64,000 nucleotides of DNA from Bacteroidota bacterium (GTDB lineage Bacteria; Bacteroidota; Bacteroidia; Cytophagales; Cytophagaceae). Shown piece by piece: positions 37,673-47,345 of the stretch. The DNA lies in NCBI GenBank assembly GCA_023428135.1, contig JAEYZG010000032.1:186001-250000 (forward strand), given 5' to 3'. Each line of letters opens with the position of its first letter. Position 1 is the first letter of the stretch. The position numbers and the translations under genes were made by a program. The notes under the pieces are model-generated. The model made no database searches. It was not told where the DNA came from and saw only the letters and a program-made list of their open reading frames with translations.

Positions 37673-37982
37673 TTATTATTCAAAAAATTTTATTTTCTAC
37701 TCCAGTTCCAGTTATAGCTTCATAACTTCAAGTATTCATAATACAATTCAATTGTGATACAATAGAAACAGGTAATGCAGTACTTATAATAAATAATGGC
37801 CTGATTGATTTAAATACTTGTACTATAATAATCTTTCCATTAGTTCACTAGCTATAAAATCACTTCATTAAAAAACAAGATCTAATTGAATGCTTAAATG
37901 TATCTGTAATGCCAGTATATGCGCTATGAGTACATCATCACACAAACTATTTATTACGACTAGTAAATCATCTTTTTGACGA

Positions 37983-38018
37983 AACAAAAAAAGGGGCTGT
38001 CTTCATGACAGCCCCTTT
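37983..38018 (-). terminator. Terminator of PL11 copy 2
   Basis: A 12-bp perfect stem (37990-38001 with 38007-38018). On the minus strand a run of seven T follows. It is about 190 bases after the stop at 38205. Confidence 0.85.
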
Positions 38019-38051
38019 AATGATAGTGAATGTAAAATTCTAAAAGATCTC

Positions 38052-38084
38052 ACCCTAAATCCCTCTCCTGAAAGAGAGGGACTT
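38052..38084. repeat. Short palindromic REP-like element
   Basis: ACCCTAAATCCCTCTCCTGA followed by AAGAGAGGGAC: an 8-bp stem (38060-38067 with 38074-38081). It has a GC content unlike the flanks and sits in the spacer downstream of PL11 copy 2. This type of sequence is often dispersed in genomes, but no second copy was found here. Confidence 0.4.
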
Positions 38085-38204
38085 TAATGTGCACATTATT
38101 AGTTATGACATTTATAATCTAACATTTTTCCGTTGAGGTCTATAGACTTTAATACTATAACTAAATAGTTAATCTTATTAATAAATAATCCAATACTAGT
38201 CCGA

Positions 38205-41200
38205 TTATAACTTTTGTAATCTCACTACCTCTAGCTTTCCCGAAGAGTATACAATTGTTAAAATATACAATCCTGCACTAAGATCTTTTTCAATTTTCAA
38301 CTCCTCCATCTGTGAAAGTTGTCCGTATCTGTAGACTTCTATTCCATTAGTATTTACAATAGTTAAAGACTCAACATTTTCTGTTGCTGTCAGATTAAAT
38401 GTACTCTTAAATGGATTAGGTCCAACAAGTGCTTTGCTTCCGGCATGCAGGTTATCATATATAGAAGTAATAACAGGATCCACAGTTATCGTAACAGGTG
38501 CAGATACAGTAACTGCTCCCTGATCATCAGTCGCCTTAGCCGTAATGACATAAGTTCCCGGCTCTACATTTGTCCAACTGTATTCGTAAGGAGCTATCAG
38601 AACTGAATTAAGCAGTTCTGCCCCATTGTAAAATTCTACCTTACTTACAGAACCATCGCTATCTGTTGCACTAGCACTTAACTGAATACTAGCAGGAGCT
38701 GTATAATTCCCTCCATTGGCAGGAGAAGTCAGACTTACCACAGGAGGTACGTTGGCTGGATTAGCAATGCATTCTCCTGCTGATATATTTTCGGAACCAA
38801 ATGATAACTCATCGATATTAGGTCCTCCATCTGCAGTTAGAGATGTTAGTGTAACGATATTATTTCCTTTAGAAACAGAAATCTGTACTACTGCAGTATT
38901 CCATGTAGTCCATGCGCCTGTTCCCTCAAAATTTACTGAAGCAATCTGAGTACCACCATTTACACCGACAGACATAGTCCTGTTTGCAGTTGTACCATTT
39001 GCAAAGCGAATAGTCAGATTAACATTTCCTCCAGCACTTGCAGCTATTGCCCATGTACCTTTACTACCTACAACATTATTGACATTAACATAACCAGTAC
39101 CTATAAATCCAGCATTAGTATTTTCATTTAAAATTCCATCTACAGTGCATGCCGATTCACCTTGCAGTTTAAATGATGGCGTTGACTCCACAATGACAGT
39201 TATCGCAGCTGAAGTGGCAGTTCCTCCAGCATTATCCGTAGCAACTGCAGTAATCGAATAAGTACCTGCTGATACATTTGTCCAGTTAGCCTCATAAGGC
39301 GTCGTAGCATCTGTACTTATCAAAGTAGTTCCATGATAGAAAGACACAGAGCTAATTGTTCCATCAGCATCACTAACATTAGCAGATATATTGATCGAAG
39401 CAGGAGCAAGAAAATTTGCATTATTTACAGGAGCTTTTATTGATACTGTTGGTAATTGATTTGAAGGACCTTGAGAACCTACCAATACAATATTGGGAAC
39501 TGGTGCTTTGTCAACACCTGCGCCTAGCCAAAAGCCTAAATGCGGAGGCTGGTTATAAGAAGACTGCTGATACGAAATAGCATTTCTGTATGCAGGATCG
39601 TGCATCAGTGTATATAGCTTGTGTTGTGTCGGGATAGTGGTTGTATGAATATAGAGACGATTTGCTCCATCATGAAGGATTACTTCCTCTCTCCAATCGC
39701 CCAGAATATCTGCGCTTATATTGGGGGTTTCCTTGGTGCCATTACAAGAATTACCGGTTAGAGTTAACAATCTTGAAGAACCATTACCATTCCACTTATC
39801 AATTTTGTTGCCGGTAAGCAATTCATCCTGCAAATCGCCATCCCAATATACTCTGAAGTTAGCTGATGACGGTTTAGTGGTAGAAATACTGTTTCCTTTG
39901 GCATCAAAAGTTCCAGAAACGGAATTAGACCAGGCTTCCTGTCCTGGGTATCTTTCATCGATGTCACCAACCATACCTCGACCGTTATCATTTCCACTCC
40001 CGTTGCGCCAAAGCACCTGACCGTCCCTTGCTCTGATCATATAATGATCGGGTTCGCTTCCTTTATTTTCACTTACCTGCCACACTTCTAAACCCGGGCT
40101 GTCAGGATCAAAATCTCCAACATGATTAGCATCTCCGTGGCCATACCCTGTTGCCCATCTGAACTTTCCATCATGATCAATGCAAGCAGACCCTGTTAAA
40201 ATTTCATCAAACCCATCCGAATCTATATCGGCTGCCATAATGCTATGGTTTCCATTTCCACGAGCCCCAGTACTTCCTGAATTATTTGAATCAAAGAGCC
40301 ATTTCCTTGATAAGGTTTGTCCATTCCAATCATATGCAGCGATTACCATTCTTGTATAATAACCTCTTTGAAAAACCATGCTAGGTTTTACACCATCAAG
40401 GTAAGCATTGGTTGCATTAAAACGATCCACTCTGTTTCCATAATTATCACCCCAGCTGCTTACAGTTCCTCTTGGTACATCATAATTAATGGTTGCCATT
40501 TCCTTACCGGTTTTTCCGTTAAAAATGGTGACATACTCCGGACCTGACAAGACATAACCTTCACTGTTTCTATAATCAGCTCCATCATTGTCATTGGCTG
40601 CCGGCCCGTTGCTCAGGTATGCACCTGTCCCGTCTCTGGTACCTGGAGCTGTCTTACAAGCGACTTCGGCCATACCATCAGAGTCATAATCACCTACCAG
40701 ATGTTGAGTGTAATGTGCACCTGAACGAATATTCCTACCAAGATCAATGATCCATATAAATGTTCCATCCAGTTTATAAGCTGCCAGATATGTATTGTCA
40801 GTAACTCCGGATTGTGAATTATCTTTCGCATTATTTGGGTACCATTTAACTATAAGATCATACTTTCCGTCCCCATCAAGGTCACCGACATTAATGTCAT
40901 TTGGAACATGGTTGCTGCTTGGCCGGTTACTTAAGGTTATAGTTCTTACCTGTGAAGCCCACACTGTCGCTGTACCTCCATCTGCTTGCTCAGCCCCCCC
41001 TATAACAGGCCTTACAGTATAGCTAGAATTTGCTGAACCGGAAGCATCTACCATATTGGTTGCTCCTGTTATCGGAGAGGCGTTTATCTTTGTTCCATTC
41101 CGATAAATATTAAATGCCACAGCTTTCGGATCAGTACCAAATACCCTCCAGCTCAGGAATACACCTCCATTTGTTTGTACTGCTACCAAACCACGATCGA

Positions 41201-41297
41201 GTTTTTCCATTTTCCGTTGCGCCTTAAGGTCACTACTAAAAATGTGTAACAGGATACATGCACCAAAAATTACTTTAAGAAAATAAGAGTTTTTCAT
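38205..41297 (-). CDS. T9SS-exported rhamnogalacturonan lyase, PL11 family, copy 2
   Basis: A 1030-residue secreted enzyme with the same plan as copy 1: signal peptide (about 1-26), PL11 catalytic domain (about 28-625), Ig-like module, CBM35/CBM6-like module, second Ig-like module (about 865-950) and a type A T9SS sorting domain (V-G-P-N-P-F-K-S at about 960). It lacks the Cys-containing module found before the tail of copy 1. Most of the catalytic domain is nearly identical between the copies. I used the ATG at 41297, which matches the M-K-N-S-Y start of copy 1. The longer reading begins with TTG and runs into the promoter-like element. Confidence 0.93.
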   Translation of the reverse strand: MKNSYFLKVIFGACILLHIFSSDLKAQRKMEKLDRGLVAVQTNGGVFLSWRVFGTDPKAVAFNIYRNGTKINASPITGATNMVDASGSANSSYTVRPVIGGAEQADGGTATVWASQVRTITLSNRPSSNHVPNDINVGDLDGDGKYDLIVKWYPNNAKDNSQSGVTDNTYLAAYKLDGTFIWIIDLGRNIRSGAHYTQHLVGDYDSDGMAEVACKTAPGTRDGTGAYLSNGPAANDNDGADYRNSEGYVLSGPEYVTIFNGKTGKEMATINYDVPRGTVSSWGDNYGNRVDRFNATNAYLDGVKPSMVFQRGYYTRMVIAAYDWNGQTLSRKWLFDSNNSGSTGARGNGNHSIMAADIDSDGFDEILTGSACIDHDGKFRWATGYGHGDANHVGDFDPDSPGLEVWQVSENKGSEPDHYMIRARDGQVLWRNGSGNDNGRGMVGDIDERYPGQEAWSNSVSGTFDAKGNSISTTKPSSANFRVYWDGDLQDELLTGNKIDKWNGNGSSRLLTLTGNSCNGTKETPNISADILGDWREEVILHDGANRLYIHTTTIPTQHKLYTLMHDPAYRNAISYQQSSYNQPPHLGFWLGAGVDKAPVPNIVLVGSQGPSNQLPTVSIKAPVNNANFLAPASINISANVSDADGTISSVSFYHGTTLISTDATTPYEANWTNVSAGTYSITAVATDNAGGTATSAAITVIVESTPSFKLQGESACTVDGILNENTNAGFIGTGYVNVNNVVGSKGTWAIAASAGGNVNLTIRFANGTTANRTMSVGVNGGTQIASVNFEGTGAWTTWNTAVVQISVSKGNNIVTLTSLTADGGPNIDELSFGSENISAGECIANPANVPPVVSLTSPANGGNYTAPASIQLSASATDSDGSVSKVEFYNGAELLNSVLIAPYEYSWTNVEPGTYVITAKATDDQGAVTVSAPVTITVDPVITSIYDNLHAGSKALVGPNPFKSTFNLTATENVESLTIVNTNGIEVYRYGQLSQMEELKIEKDLSAGLYILTIVYSSGKLEVVRLQKL

Positions 41298-41349
41298 TGC
41301 CGTATAATTTATTATTTCACCAGTGTTTACTTTTTCGGTTTCTAGTGTA

Positions 41350-41380
41350 GTATACAATTGGCAAAATGGAAAGTGAACAA
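41350..41380 (-). promoter_or_regulatory. Shared promoter-like element upstream of PL11 copy 2
   Basis: Minus strand: TTGTTCAC, 15 bases, TTGTATAC, about 53 bases before the start. The upstream flank (AATAATAA) also matches PL11 copy 1, partly because the two genes are duplicates. Confidence 0.65.
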
Positions 41381-41498
41381 TTATTATTTAAAAAATTTTA
41401 TTTTATATTATAAAACATCCTAACGGGTAGCCTTTTTTTACAATACCACCTTGATTACAAAGGACTTAATTCACCATTAAGAGGAAGGGGGATAAAAA

Positions 41499-43541
41499 TT
41501 ATTTTTGCAGCTTGAACTGCTTACGACCTGAATCATGAAGGTTTTTTATACAATATTTACCATGAACAGTTTCACTCCCTTGCAATATAACCTCCTTAGT
41601 ATCAACCATAAGATCATATAATCTGTCATCCATGACAACAATCTGAAAAACACCTTCGGGACCGGGAGTGATGTTGAACTGATTCCTGTTTACCCAATCC
41701 CAAACAGTAACTTCAGGAATATTAGCAGTTTCCGAATCTTTTGCAGATATACATTCCTTTATTTTTACATATAAAATTGAAGGAGTAGCTGCACCAAGAT
41801 ATAAATTATAATATGGCACCAAAGCCGACAATTTAAAGGATTTCTTTTCCACATAAATATATCTGAGCTTGTCTCCATTCCTTGAAGTAATAATATACTC
41901 GCAATCTCCATCCAGTTTTATTGTAGCCGTGGCTGTATTATTATCAAGAGTATCAAGCGTATTTTCTGTCATATTATTAATAAGAATTAGAGCTCCGCTA
42001 AAATTCTCTCTGGAAAATTCACTTTTAAACTGAAGGCTTGCATTATAAATATGCTTTCTCTTTAGATAAATTGTTTTTGATATCCTCTGAGTATAGGCCG
42101 CATTACCATAGGTTGAAATATTTAAAGTATCATTTTTATAATCACCCTTATGAAGCACCAACCTATATCTGTGACCAGGGCGGAGGTTTGCTTTGATCTC
42201 ATTAGGCAAGTCGCCTGGTATACATCGTATTGGAATATTTAACTCGACATCAACAAGACTTGCAGAAAAATCAACCAATTCTTTTTTATCAAAATCATCA
42301 AAAACACTAAGATCAAAAAAGACCTTATTTTCTGTATACATATAGAGGTCATCATCTCCCCCATTGCTTCTTCTGTTTGAAGAAAAGTAACCGGTTTTAT
42401 TCCTTTTGTTATAACTGAATCCAAAGTCATCAAGATTGGTATTCACAGGAAATCCCATATTTACAACGATGGTATCTTTGAACAGAAGATCGGCATAATA
42501 AATATCAAGCCCCCCCATTCCATACCTGCCATCAGAAGAGAAAAATAAAATATTATCATCAGTCAGAAACGGATATTTTTCATCTCCTTTAGTATTGATT
42601 TTTGGGCCAAGATTGATCGGCTCAGACCATAAACCATTCCTTAATACACTCATGTAAATATCAGTCCCTCCATAACCACCTTTCTTATCTGAAACAAAAA
42701 ACAATTGCTGTCCATCCATACTTATGGCCGGGTGCCCAACTGAGTACTCAGAATTATTTAAAGAGACAGGAGAAAGATATTTCCATTTATTAAACGACTC
42801 ATCATATTCAGCAGAATAAAGCTGAAGCCTGTATGGTTCCTGATCTCCTTTGATGCACAGGTTTACTATCGCTTTAAGACTATCATAAAACGCAACAGGT
42901 CCTATATGAAGAACATCCTTCTTTTCAAAATCAACCTTAACAGCATTACTCCATCCGGTATCACTTTTTTGTGAATAGTATAAACGGGCAAAACCACCAT
43001 TGTTCAAAGCATTATATTTCCTCACCACTGAAGTATCTTCTTCTTCCGTCACATAAAACATACCCTTATGAAACTGAACAGGGCAATATTCAGAACCGGC
43101 AGTATTGAAAGGTAAATCGAAGATATTATAATAAAGGCTATCTCTGAATAAATTATTCAGAACAATCCTTGAATAGACCTTTGTAAAAATTGTATCAGCC
43201 TTGGGATCGTTGATTGCACGTAAGGTATTGAAATAATCGATGCTATCCTGAGAAGTCAGAGCATGGCCGGATAATTGAATATTTTCAAAGCACCTTTTCG
43301 CCTCTTCATATCTTGACATCTTTTTAAACAGCACTGCAGCTTTTCTGTTAAGATCACAATCTGTGATGTTTTTCTTTTTCTTTAAAGCTTCTGCATACAG
43401 GTTGGATGCTCTTGCATAGGCCAGATGCCTATAATAATAATCCGCCCGATTCTTAAGGCTGTTCACATCAGTAAAAATCGTCTGTGAAAATGTTTCACCA
43501 ACTTTTATCAATAAAATCAATATGACCAGAAACCCCTTCAT
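41499..43541 (-). CDS. Exported TPR/PD40 protein, PorE-like without an OmpA domain
   Basis: A 680-residue exported protein: signal peptide (about 1-20, ending T-F-S-Q), TPR-type helices (about 22-110; A-Y-A-R-A-S-N-L-Y-A-E-A-L, then Y-E-E-A-K-R-C-F), and a PD40-like propeller (about 155-400; M-D-G-Q-Q-L-F-F-V-S-D-K-K-G-G-Y-G-G-T-D-I-Y). A long C-terminal beta region of unknown fold follows. It resembles the first half of PorE-type proteins but has no peptidoglycan-binding domain. It is the last gene of the sigma/T9SS unit, four bases after the PorP-like gene. I used the ATG at 43541, because that at 43571 overlaps the previous gene and spoils the signal peptide. Confidence 0.75.
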   Translation of the reverse strand: MKGFLVILILLIKVGETFSQTIFTDVNSLKNRADYYYRHLAYARASNLYAEALKKKKNITDCDLNRKAAVLFKKMSRYEEAKRCFENIQLSGHALTSQDSIDYFNTLRAINDPKADTIFTKVYSRIVLNNLFRDSLYYNIFDLPFNTAGSEYCPVQFHKGMFYVTEEEDTSVVRKYNALNNGGFARLYYSQKSDTGWSNAVKVDFEKKDVLHIGPVAFYDSLKAIVNLCIKGDQEPYRLQLYSAEYDESFNKWKYLSPVSLNNSEYSVGHPAISMDGQQLFFVSDKKGGYGGTDIYMSVLRNGLWSEPINLGPKINTKGDEKYPFLTDDNILFFSSDGRYGMGGLDIYYADLLFKDTIVVNMGFPVNTNLDDFGFSYNKRNKTGYFSSNRRSNGGDDDLYMYTENKVFFDLSVFDDFDKKELVDFSASLVDVELNIPIRCIPGDLPNEIKANLRPGHRYRLVLHKGDYKNDTLNISTYGNAAYTQRISKTIYLKRKHIYNASLQFKSEFSRENFSGALILINNMTENTLDTLDNNTATATIKLDGDCEYIITSRNGDKLRYIYVEKKSFKLSALVPYYNLYLGAATPSILYVKIKECISAKDSETANIPEVTVWDWVNRNQFNITPGPEGVFQIVVMDDRLYDLMVDTKEVILQGSETVHGKYCIKNLHDSGRKQFKLQK

Positions 43542-43545
43542 CTCA

Positions 43546-44490
43546 TTAAAAATATCTAGGCATATATGCATTATCCTTAAAAAAGACGAACCTGTAACTC
43601 AGCTTAAATTCATGGCTGGCCCCTGCGATTGAGGAAAAACGAGAGAAAGGCGCATCATAAGAATAACCAGCCTGAAGTTGATTGGTAATCTGAGCCTGAA
43701 CAATAAAATTTAAAGAGGTACCTACTCTATACCCCAAACCAAGCCATAACACATCATTTAAAATAAAGATATTATTTATATCAACCTGTGCTTTACTACC
43801 CATTACATCTTTCACAAGAACCCCTGGAAGATACTTTACCTGATAAGATAGCTTAAAAACATAACCACCATGAATAAACAGGTGTCTGTATTTAACAGCT
43901 TCTCCATTCTCATTAATTCTGACCTCCAGAAGATCAGGAATAGAAGCGCCGAGATAATACCTGGGAGAGTACCAATAAATCCCTGTACCAATTCCGGGAG
44001 CAACATATATGGACTTATCAGCACTCATTCCAGGATCATTGGCTTGCTTTGTCTGAATCCCGCTTAACCTTGAAACCATCTGCACAAATCCAGCCTGCAA
44101 ACCAAGAGATAATTTTGAATTATTATTAAAACTTATCCTGTATGCATAAACACCATAAAGACCTGTTTTTCCTGTCACTCCTATCTTATCATGTACTGCC
44201 AATAAACCAAGTGCAATTTTCCTTTTCTTAATGGGACTATGTATTGAAAATGTCTGAGTAGAAGGAGCGCCATCAATATCCATCCATTGCTTTCTGTATA
44301 CTGCTGTAGCATTCAGATCTCCCTGGCTTCCGGCATAGGCAGGATTAATAACCAATGTATTAAAAATATACTGACTATACATCGGTTCATTCTGAGCATA
44401 TACAAAGGCAGATCTGAGAAGAAACATCATGATTAAAACCACGTAATTCTTCCTTCTTCCAAATAAGCTCAAATATAAATTACAATTCAA
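43546..44490 (-). CDS. PorP/SprF-family type IX secretion outer-membrane protein
   Basis: A 314-residue barrel protein. A signal peptide ending V-Y-A-Q is followed by the family start N-E-P-M-Y-S-Q-Y-I-F-N, then L-V-I-N-P-A-Y-A-G-S and the W-M-D-I-D-G-A-P-S-T-Q block. PorP/SprF proteins sit in the outer membrane and serve as partners for type B sorting-domain substrates. Here it lies seven bases after exactly such a substrate (44498-46558), so it is probably the dedicated partner. The start is uncertain: a TTG at 44490 gives the best n-region (G-R-R-K-N-Y), and a GTG at about residue 17 is the alternative. Confidence 0.9.
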   Translation of the reverse strand: MNCNLYLSLFGRRKNYVVLIMMFLLRSAFVYAQNEPMYSQYIFNTLVINPAYAGSQGDLNATAVYRKQWMDIDGAPSTQTFSIHSPIKKRKIALGLLAVHDKIGVTGKTGLYGVYAYRISFNNNSKLSLGLQAGFVQMVSRLSGIQTKQANDPGMSADKSIYVAPGIGTGIYWYSPRYYLGASIPDLLEVRINENGEAVKYRHLFIHGGYVFKLSYQVKYLPGVLVKDVMGSKAQVDINNIFILNDVLWLGLGYRVGTSLNFIVQAQITNQLQAGYSYDAPFSRFSSIAGASHEFKLSYRFVFFKDNAYMPRYF

Positions 44491-44497
44491 CTTTAGT

Positions 44498-46558
44498 CTA
44501 TCTGTTAATAACTACAAATCCTTTTATTACAGGACTCCCATCTCCCAAATCGATCACATAAAAATAAGTATCGTCTGCTAAAGGCTCTTTACCAGCAATA
44601 TTATTATCTCCTCTCCATACATTAGATTCATTATTATACGAATTGCTTCTGTAAACCAGTTGCCCCCATCGGTTATATATTTCTACCTTATTATCAGGAT
44701 ATAAATTTATAAAATCTATCACCCATTCATCATTAATATTATCCCCATTCGGAGTAAAGCCATTATAAACCTTTACTGCTGATGCATCGACTATTCTAAT
44801 CTCAGCAGCTTCAGAATATTTAGCCGGACAGCTGCCTCTTTTAACCAAAGCTCTATAATAAGTTGTCTTTGACAGATCAGAATAAATACAATATGGATCT
44901 GATGACTTTATAGTTTGCCAGTCAGTAGTAAAATTATCTTTTGAATATTCCCAGAATAAAATGGTTCCCTTATAATCTTTCAGATGAAGCGTATCTTTGT
45001 TCAAATGAGCACGGGCACTTGTTGATGATTCTACCACACCGCCTCTGGTCAATGAGTCAATATCTATTATAGCTACGGGAGAATAGAAAGTTTTTCCACA
45101 ATCATTGAATAAAACTCTGTAATATGTTTTTTCCTTAAGATTCGAGTATTCGTAAGAAAAACTGGTATTGACAACGGGAGTGAAAGTTTCAAAATTATCA
45201 GTGGATTGTTCCCATCGCTCAATTGCAGAATGGAATTTAGTGATATAAACTTTTCCCTTATTAGATTCAACACAAACAGAAGAAGCGTTTTCCATTTTTC
45301 CATTACCTGGAAATACATCTCTGTCAGGTTCACATGGTAAAGTCAGCATAACAGGGAGCCATCTGTTTACATGGTCATTCAGCCCCAGTTGCCCAAGAGT
45401 ATTTCCTCCCCATATATAAATTTCATTCTTATCATTCCTCACAATGCAATGAATATCTCCGACTGCTATATAGTTGATATTCTGTAAATCCTCTGTTCCG
45501 GAAGGATCTTTTACTTTTACAGGAAGTGTGGAATCAATTGTATCATTTCTTCCCAGTTGACCATAATCATTAATTCCCCAGGAGCATACGGTCTTGTCAG
45601 ACAATAAAGCAAGCGCCACGCCTTGTCCTCCTGCAATTTGAACTACTCCGGATAAATGCCTGGCACCATCGATACTCCGTACATAATCCGGCAATAAGCG
45701 TTCGGTTTTATTCCCTGTACCAAGCCTGCCATCCCAGTTGGGTCCCCAAACCCATAGTGTGTCATTACTAGACAATGCATAGGAGTAATTATCAGCAGCT
45801 TCTATTTTAATGATATTATTAAGAACACCCTTTCCTGATTTATCTTTAACAGGAATGGCATAAGCAGAATTAGTTTTATTATTCTGACCAAGTTGTCCGA
45901 CGTGATTTCTACCCCATCCCCAAACGCTTCCATCGCATAGCAAGGCCAGACAAAATGTACCGCCACCGCTAATGGCTTTTACATTTTTCAGAGTATCGCC
46001 AGGAGCTTTTAACACGTAAGAAGGATAATATACAGGATCTGTAAAATTTCCAGTACCTGTTTCTCCACTCGCATTTCCGCCCCAACTTAGGACTTTTCCG
46101 TCATTAGTTAAAGCATAACCTGTTACATTTCCTGTTGAAATTTGTTTAATATTACTAAGATGACCAAGACCTCCAACACCTCTTACAACATAAGGGGTGA
46201 GTCTTTTCTCCAAAGTTCCATCACCCACCTGTCCACGGTCATTAGGCCCCCATGCCAATACGGTATCGCCTGAATTGGTAAGGGCTAAAAATGTTGTTAC
46301 CCCTTCTAAGGAAACCTGTTTACACCTTGGAGCTATTCCACCATTAATTCCAGAAATCATTATAGGAACATTGGAAGGAATTAAAGAACCTATTCCGAGT
46401 TGACCAACGTTATTTTCTCCCGTTATGAATATCCTCCCATCTTCACATAAAAAAGCAGAGTTGTCATCGTTCGCAGAAAAAAATACGTTTTGAGCCTTAG
46501 TCTTTGTTGAAGCAAGGAAAGCAAACAATATACTATACAGAAGAACTCTGAAATGCAT
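44498..46558 (-). CDS. RCC1-repeat surface protein with type B (gliding-motility) T9SS sorting domain
   Basis: A 686-residue exported protein: signal peptide (about 1-22), seven RCC1-like blades (about 25-395; repeated V-x-x-W-G-x-N-x-x-G-Q-L-G, then A-L-x-x-D-G/N), two Ig-like segments (about 420-590), and a C-terminal type B domain (about 598-686; N-G-F-T-P-N-G-D-N-I-N-D-E-W, then V-E-I-Y-N-R-W-G-Q-L-V-Y-R-S). Type B tails are found on SprB-like adhesins and need a PorP/SprF partner, encoded next. It probably becomes a surface-displayed binding propeller; the ligand is unknown. It is the third gene of the sigma-factor unit. Confidence 0.9.
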   Translation of the reverse strand: MHFRVLLYSILFAFLASTKTKAQNVFFSANDDNSAFLCEDGRIFITGENNVGQLGIGSLIPSNVPIMISGINGGIAPRCKQVSLEGVTTFLALTNSGDTVLAWGPNDRGQVGDGTLEKRLTPYVVRGVGGLGHLSNIKQISTGNVTGYALTNDGKVLSWGGNASGETGTGNFTDPVYYPSYVLKAPGDTLKNVKAISGGGTFCLALLCDGSVWGWGRNHVGQLGQNNKTNSAYAIPVKDKSGKGVLNNIIKIEAADNYSYALSSNDTLWVWGPNWDGRLGTGNKTERLLPDYVRSIDGARHLSGVVQIAGGQGVALALLSDKTVCSWGINDYGQLGRNDTIDSTLPVKVKDPSGTEDLQNINYIAVGDIHCIVRNDKNEIYIWGGNTLGQLGLNDHVNRWLPVMLTLPCEPDRDVFPGNGKMENASSVCVESNKGKVYITKFHSAIERWEQSTDNFETFTPVVNTSFSYEYSNLKEKTYYRVLFNDCGKTFYSPVAIIDIDSLTRGGVVESSTSARAHLNKDTLHLKDYKGTILFWEYSKDNFTTDWQTIKSSDPYCIYSDLSKTTYYRALVKRGSCPAKYSEAAEIRIVDASAVKVYNGFTPNGDNINDEWVIDFINLYPDNKVEIYNRWGQLVYRSNSYNNESNVWRGDNNIAGKEPLADDTYFYVIDLGDGSPVIKGFVVINR

Positions 46559-46607
46559 TTAAAGGACTTATAATTTCATTTTAATTTACAGACTATAAAC
46601 ATAAGTA

Positions 46608-47345
46608 CTATTTACAATCTATTGAAGGAACCTCTACTTTAACATTCAATCTTCGAACGCAACCTTTGGCATCTCTTACATATAAACTGTACTTTCCTTG
46701 TTTAAGGTCTCCGATAAATGGTTCAGAAACAAACTCCCCATTGGAATTTACTGAAAATTCGAAAGGTGCTTTTCCCAATTTAATGGTATTCAAATCAACT
46801 TCAATAGCACCGTTACTTTGATCAGCACAAGCTGCTCTTGCCTGACAGGAGAAGCTGATCAATGTATCTTTGCAAATATCCTTATGATGCTCTACAGTAG
46901 TATTTTTATCCTGAATTTCTTCTGGCATAACCTCAGGAATATTGTTCCAGGCAGCAATATCGATTTCATTATTTTCAGGAGCAGAAGCAACTGTATCGAT
47001 TAGTACAGGAATATTTTTAGGCTCAGGTTTAACCTGCTCATCTGACTTAAAAAAGAAGTACAATAATACGGCAATTAAGAACAAGCCTGCACCACCACCG
47101 AAATACTTCCATCTATTGCTATTTCCGGTATACTTACCACCACTTAAGTCCTTCTGCATTCTGGCCTTCAAATCAAGTAGGTTTTGACCGACAACAATCT
47201 GATAACTTATATTTTGTATTTCAAAATGCTCAGCAAATTCCTTATCCGTTTTAAGCCTTACTTCAAAATCAGACTTCTCCCCCTCGCTCAACTCTCCATT
47301 GAGATAGCGATCTATTAATTCAAATGTATTATCAGGGAGACTCAT
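46608..47345 (-). CDS. Membrane anti-sigma factor with a SprB-repeat-like periplasmic domain
   Basis: A 245-residue single-span protein. The cytoplasmic part (1-80) has F-E-L-I-D-R-Y-L-N-G-E-L-S-E-G-E-K-S-D-F-E, the usual zinc-free anti-sigma start in Bacteroidota. One membrane helix follows (about 84-101), then a linker, then a C-terminal domain (about 165-245) with C-A-D-Q-S-N-G-A-I-E-V, then G-K-A-P-F-E-F-S-V, L-K-Q-G-K-Y-S-L-Y-V-R-D-A-K-G-C. This is the pattern of a SprB adhesin repeat. Its start overlaps the sigma gene by four bases (ATGA), a typical sigma/anti-sigma coupling. It probably holds the sigma factor until a periplasmic signal arrives. Confidence 0.8.
   Translation of the reverse strand: MSLPDNTFELIDRYLNGELSEGEKSDFEVRLKTDKEFAEHFEIQNISYQIVVGQNLLDLKARMQKDLSGGKYTGNSNRWKYFGGGAGLFLIAVLLYFFFKSDEQVKPEPKNIPVLIDTVASAPENNEIDIAAWNNIPEVMPEEIQDKNTTVEHHKDICKDTLISFSCQARAACADQSNGAIEVDLNTIKLGKAPFEFSVNSNGEFVSEPFIGDLKQGKYSLYVRDAKGCVRRLNVKVEVPSIDCK

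Noticed and set aside
41298..41357. Longer N-terminus of PL11 copy 2 from a TTG
   Set aside because: Copy 1 begins at the equivalent of the ATG at 41297, and the extension would overlap the promoter-like element and precede the signal peptide.
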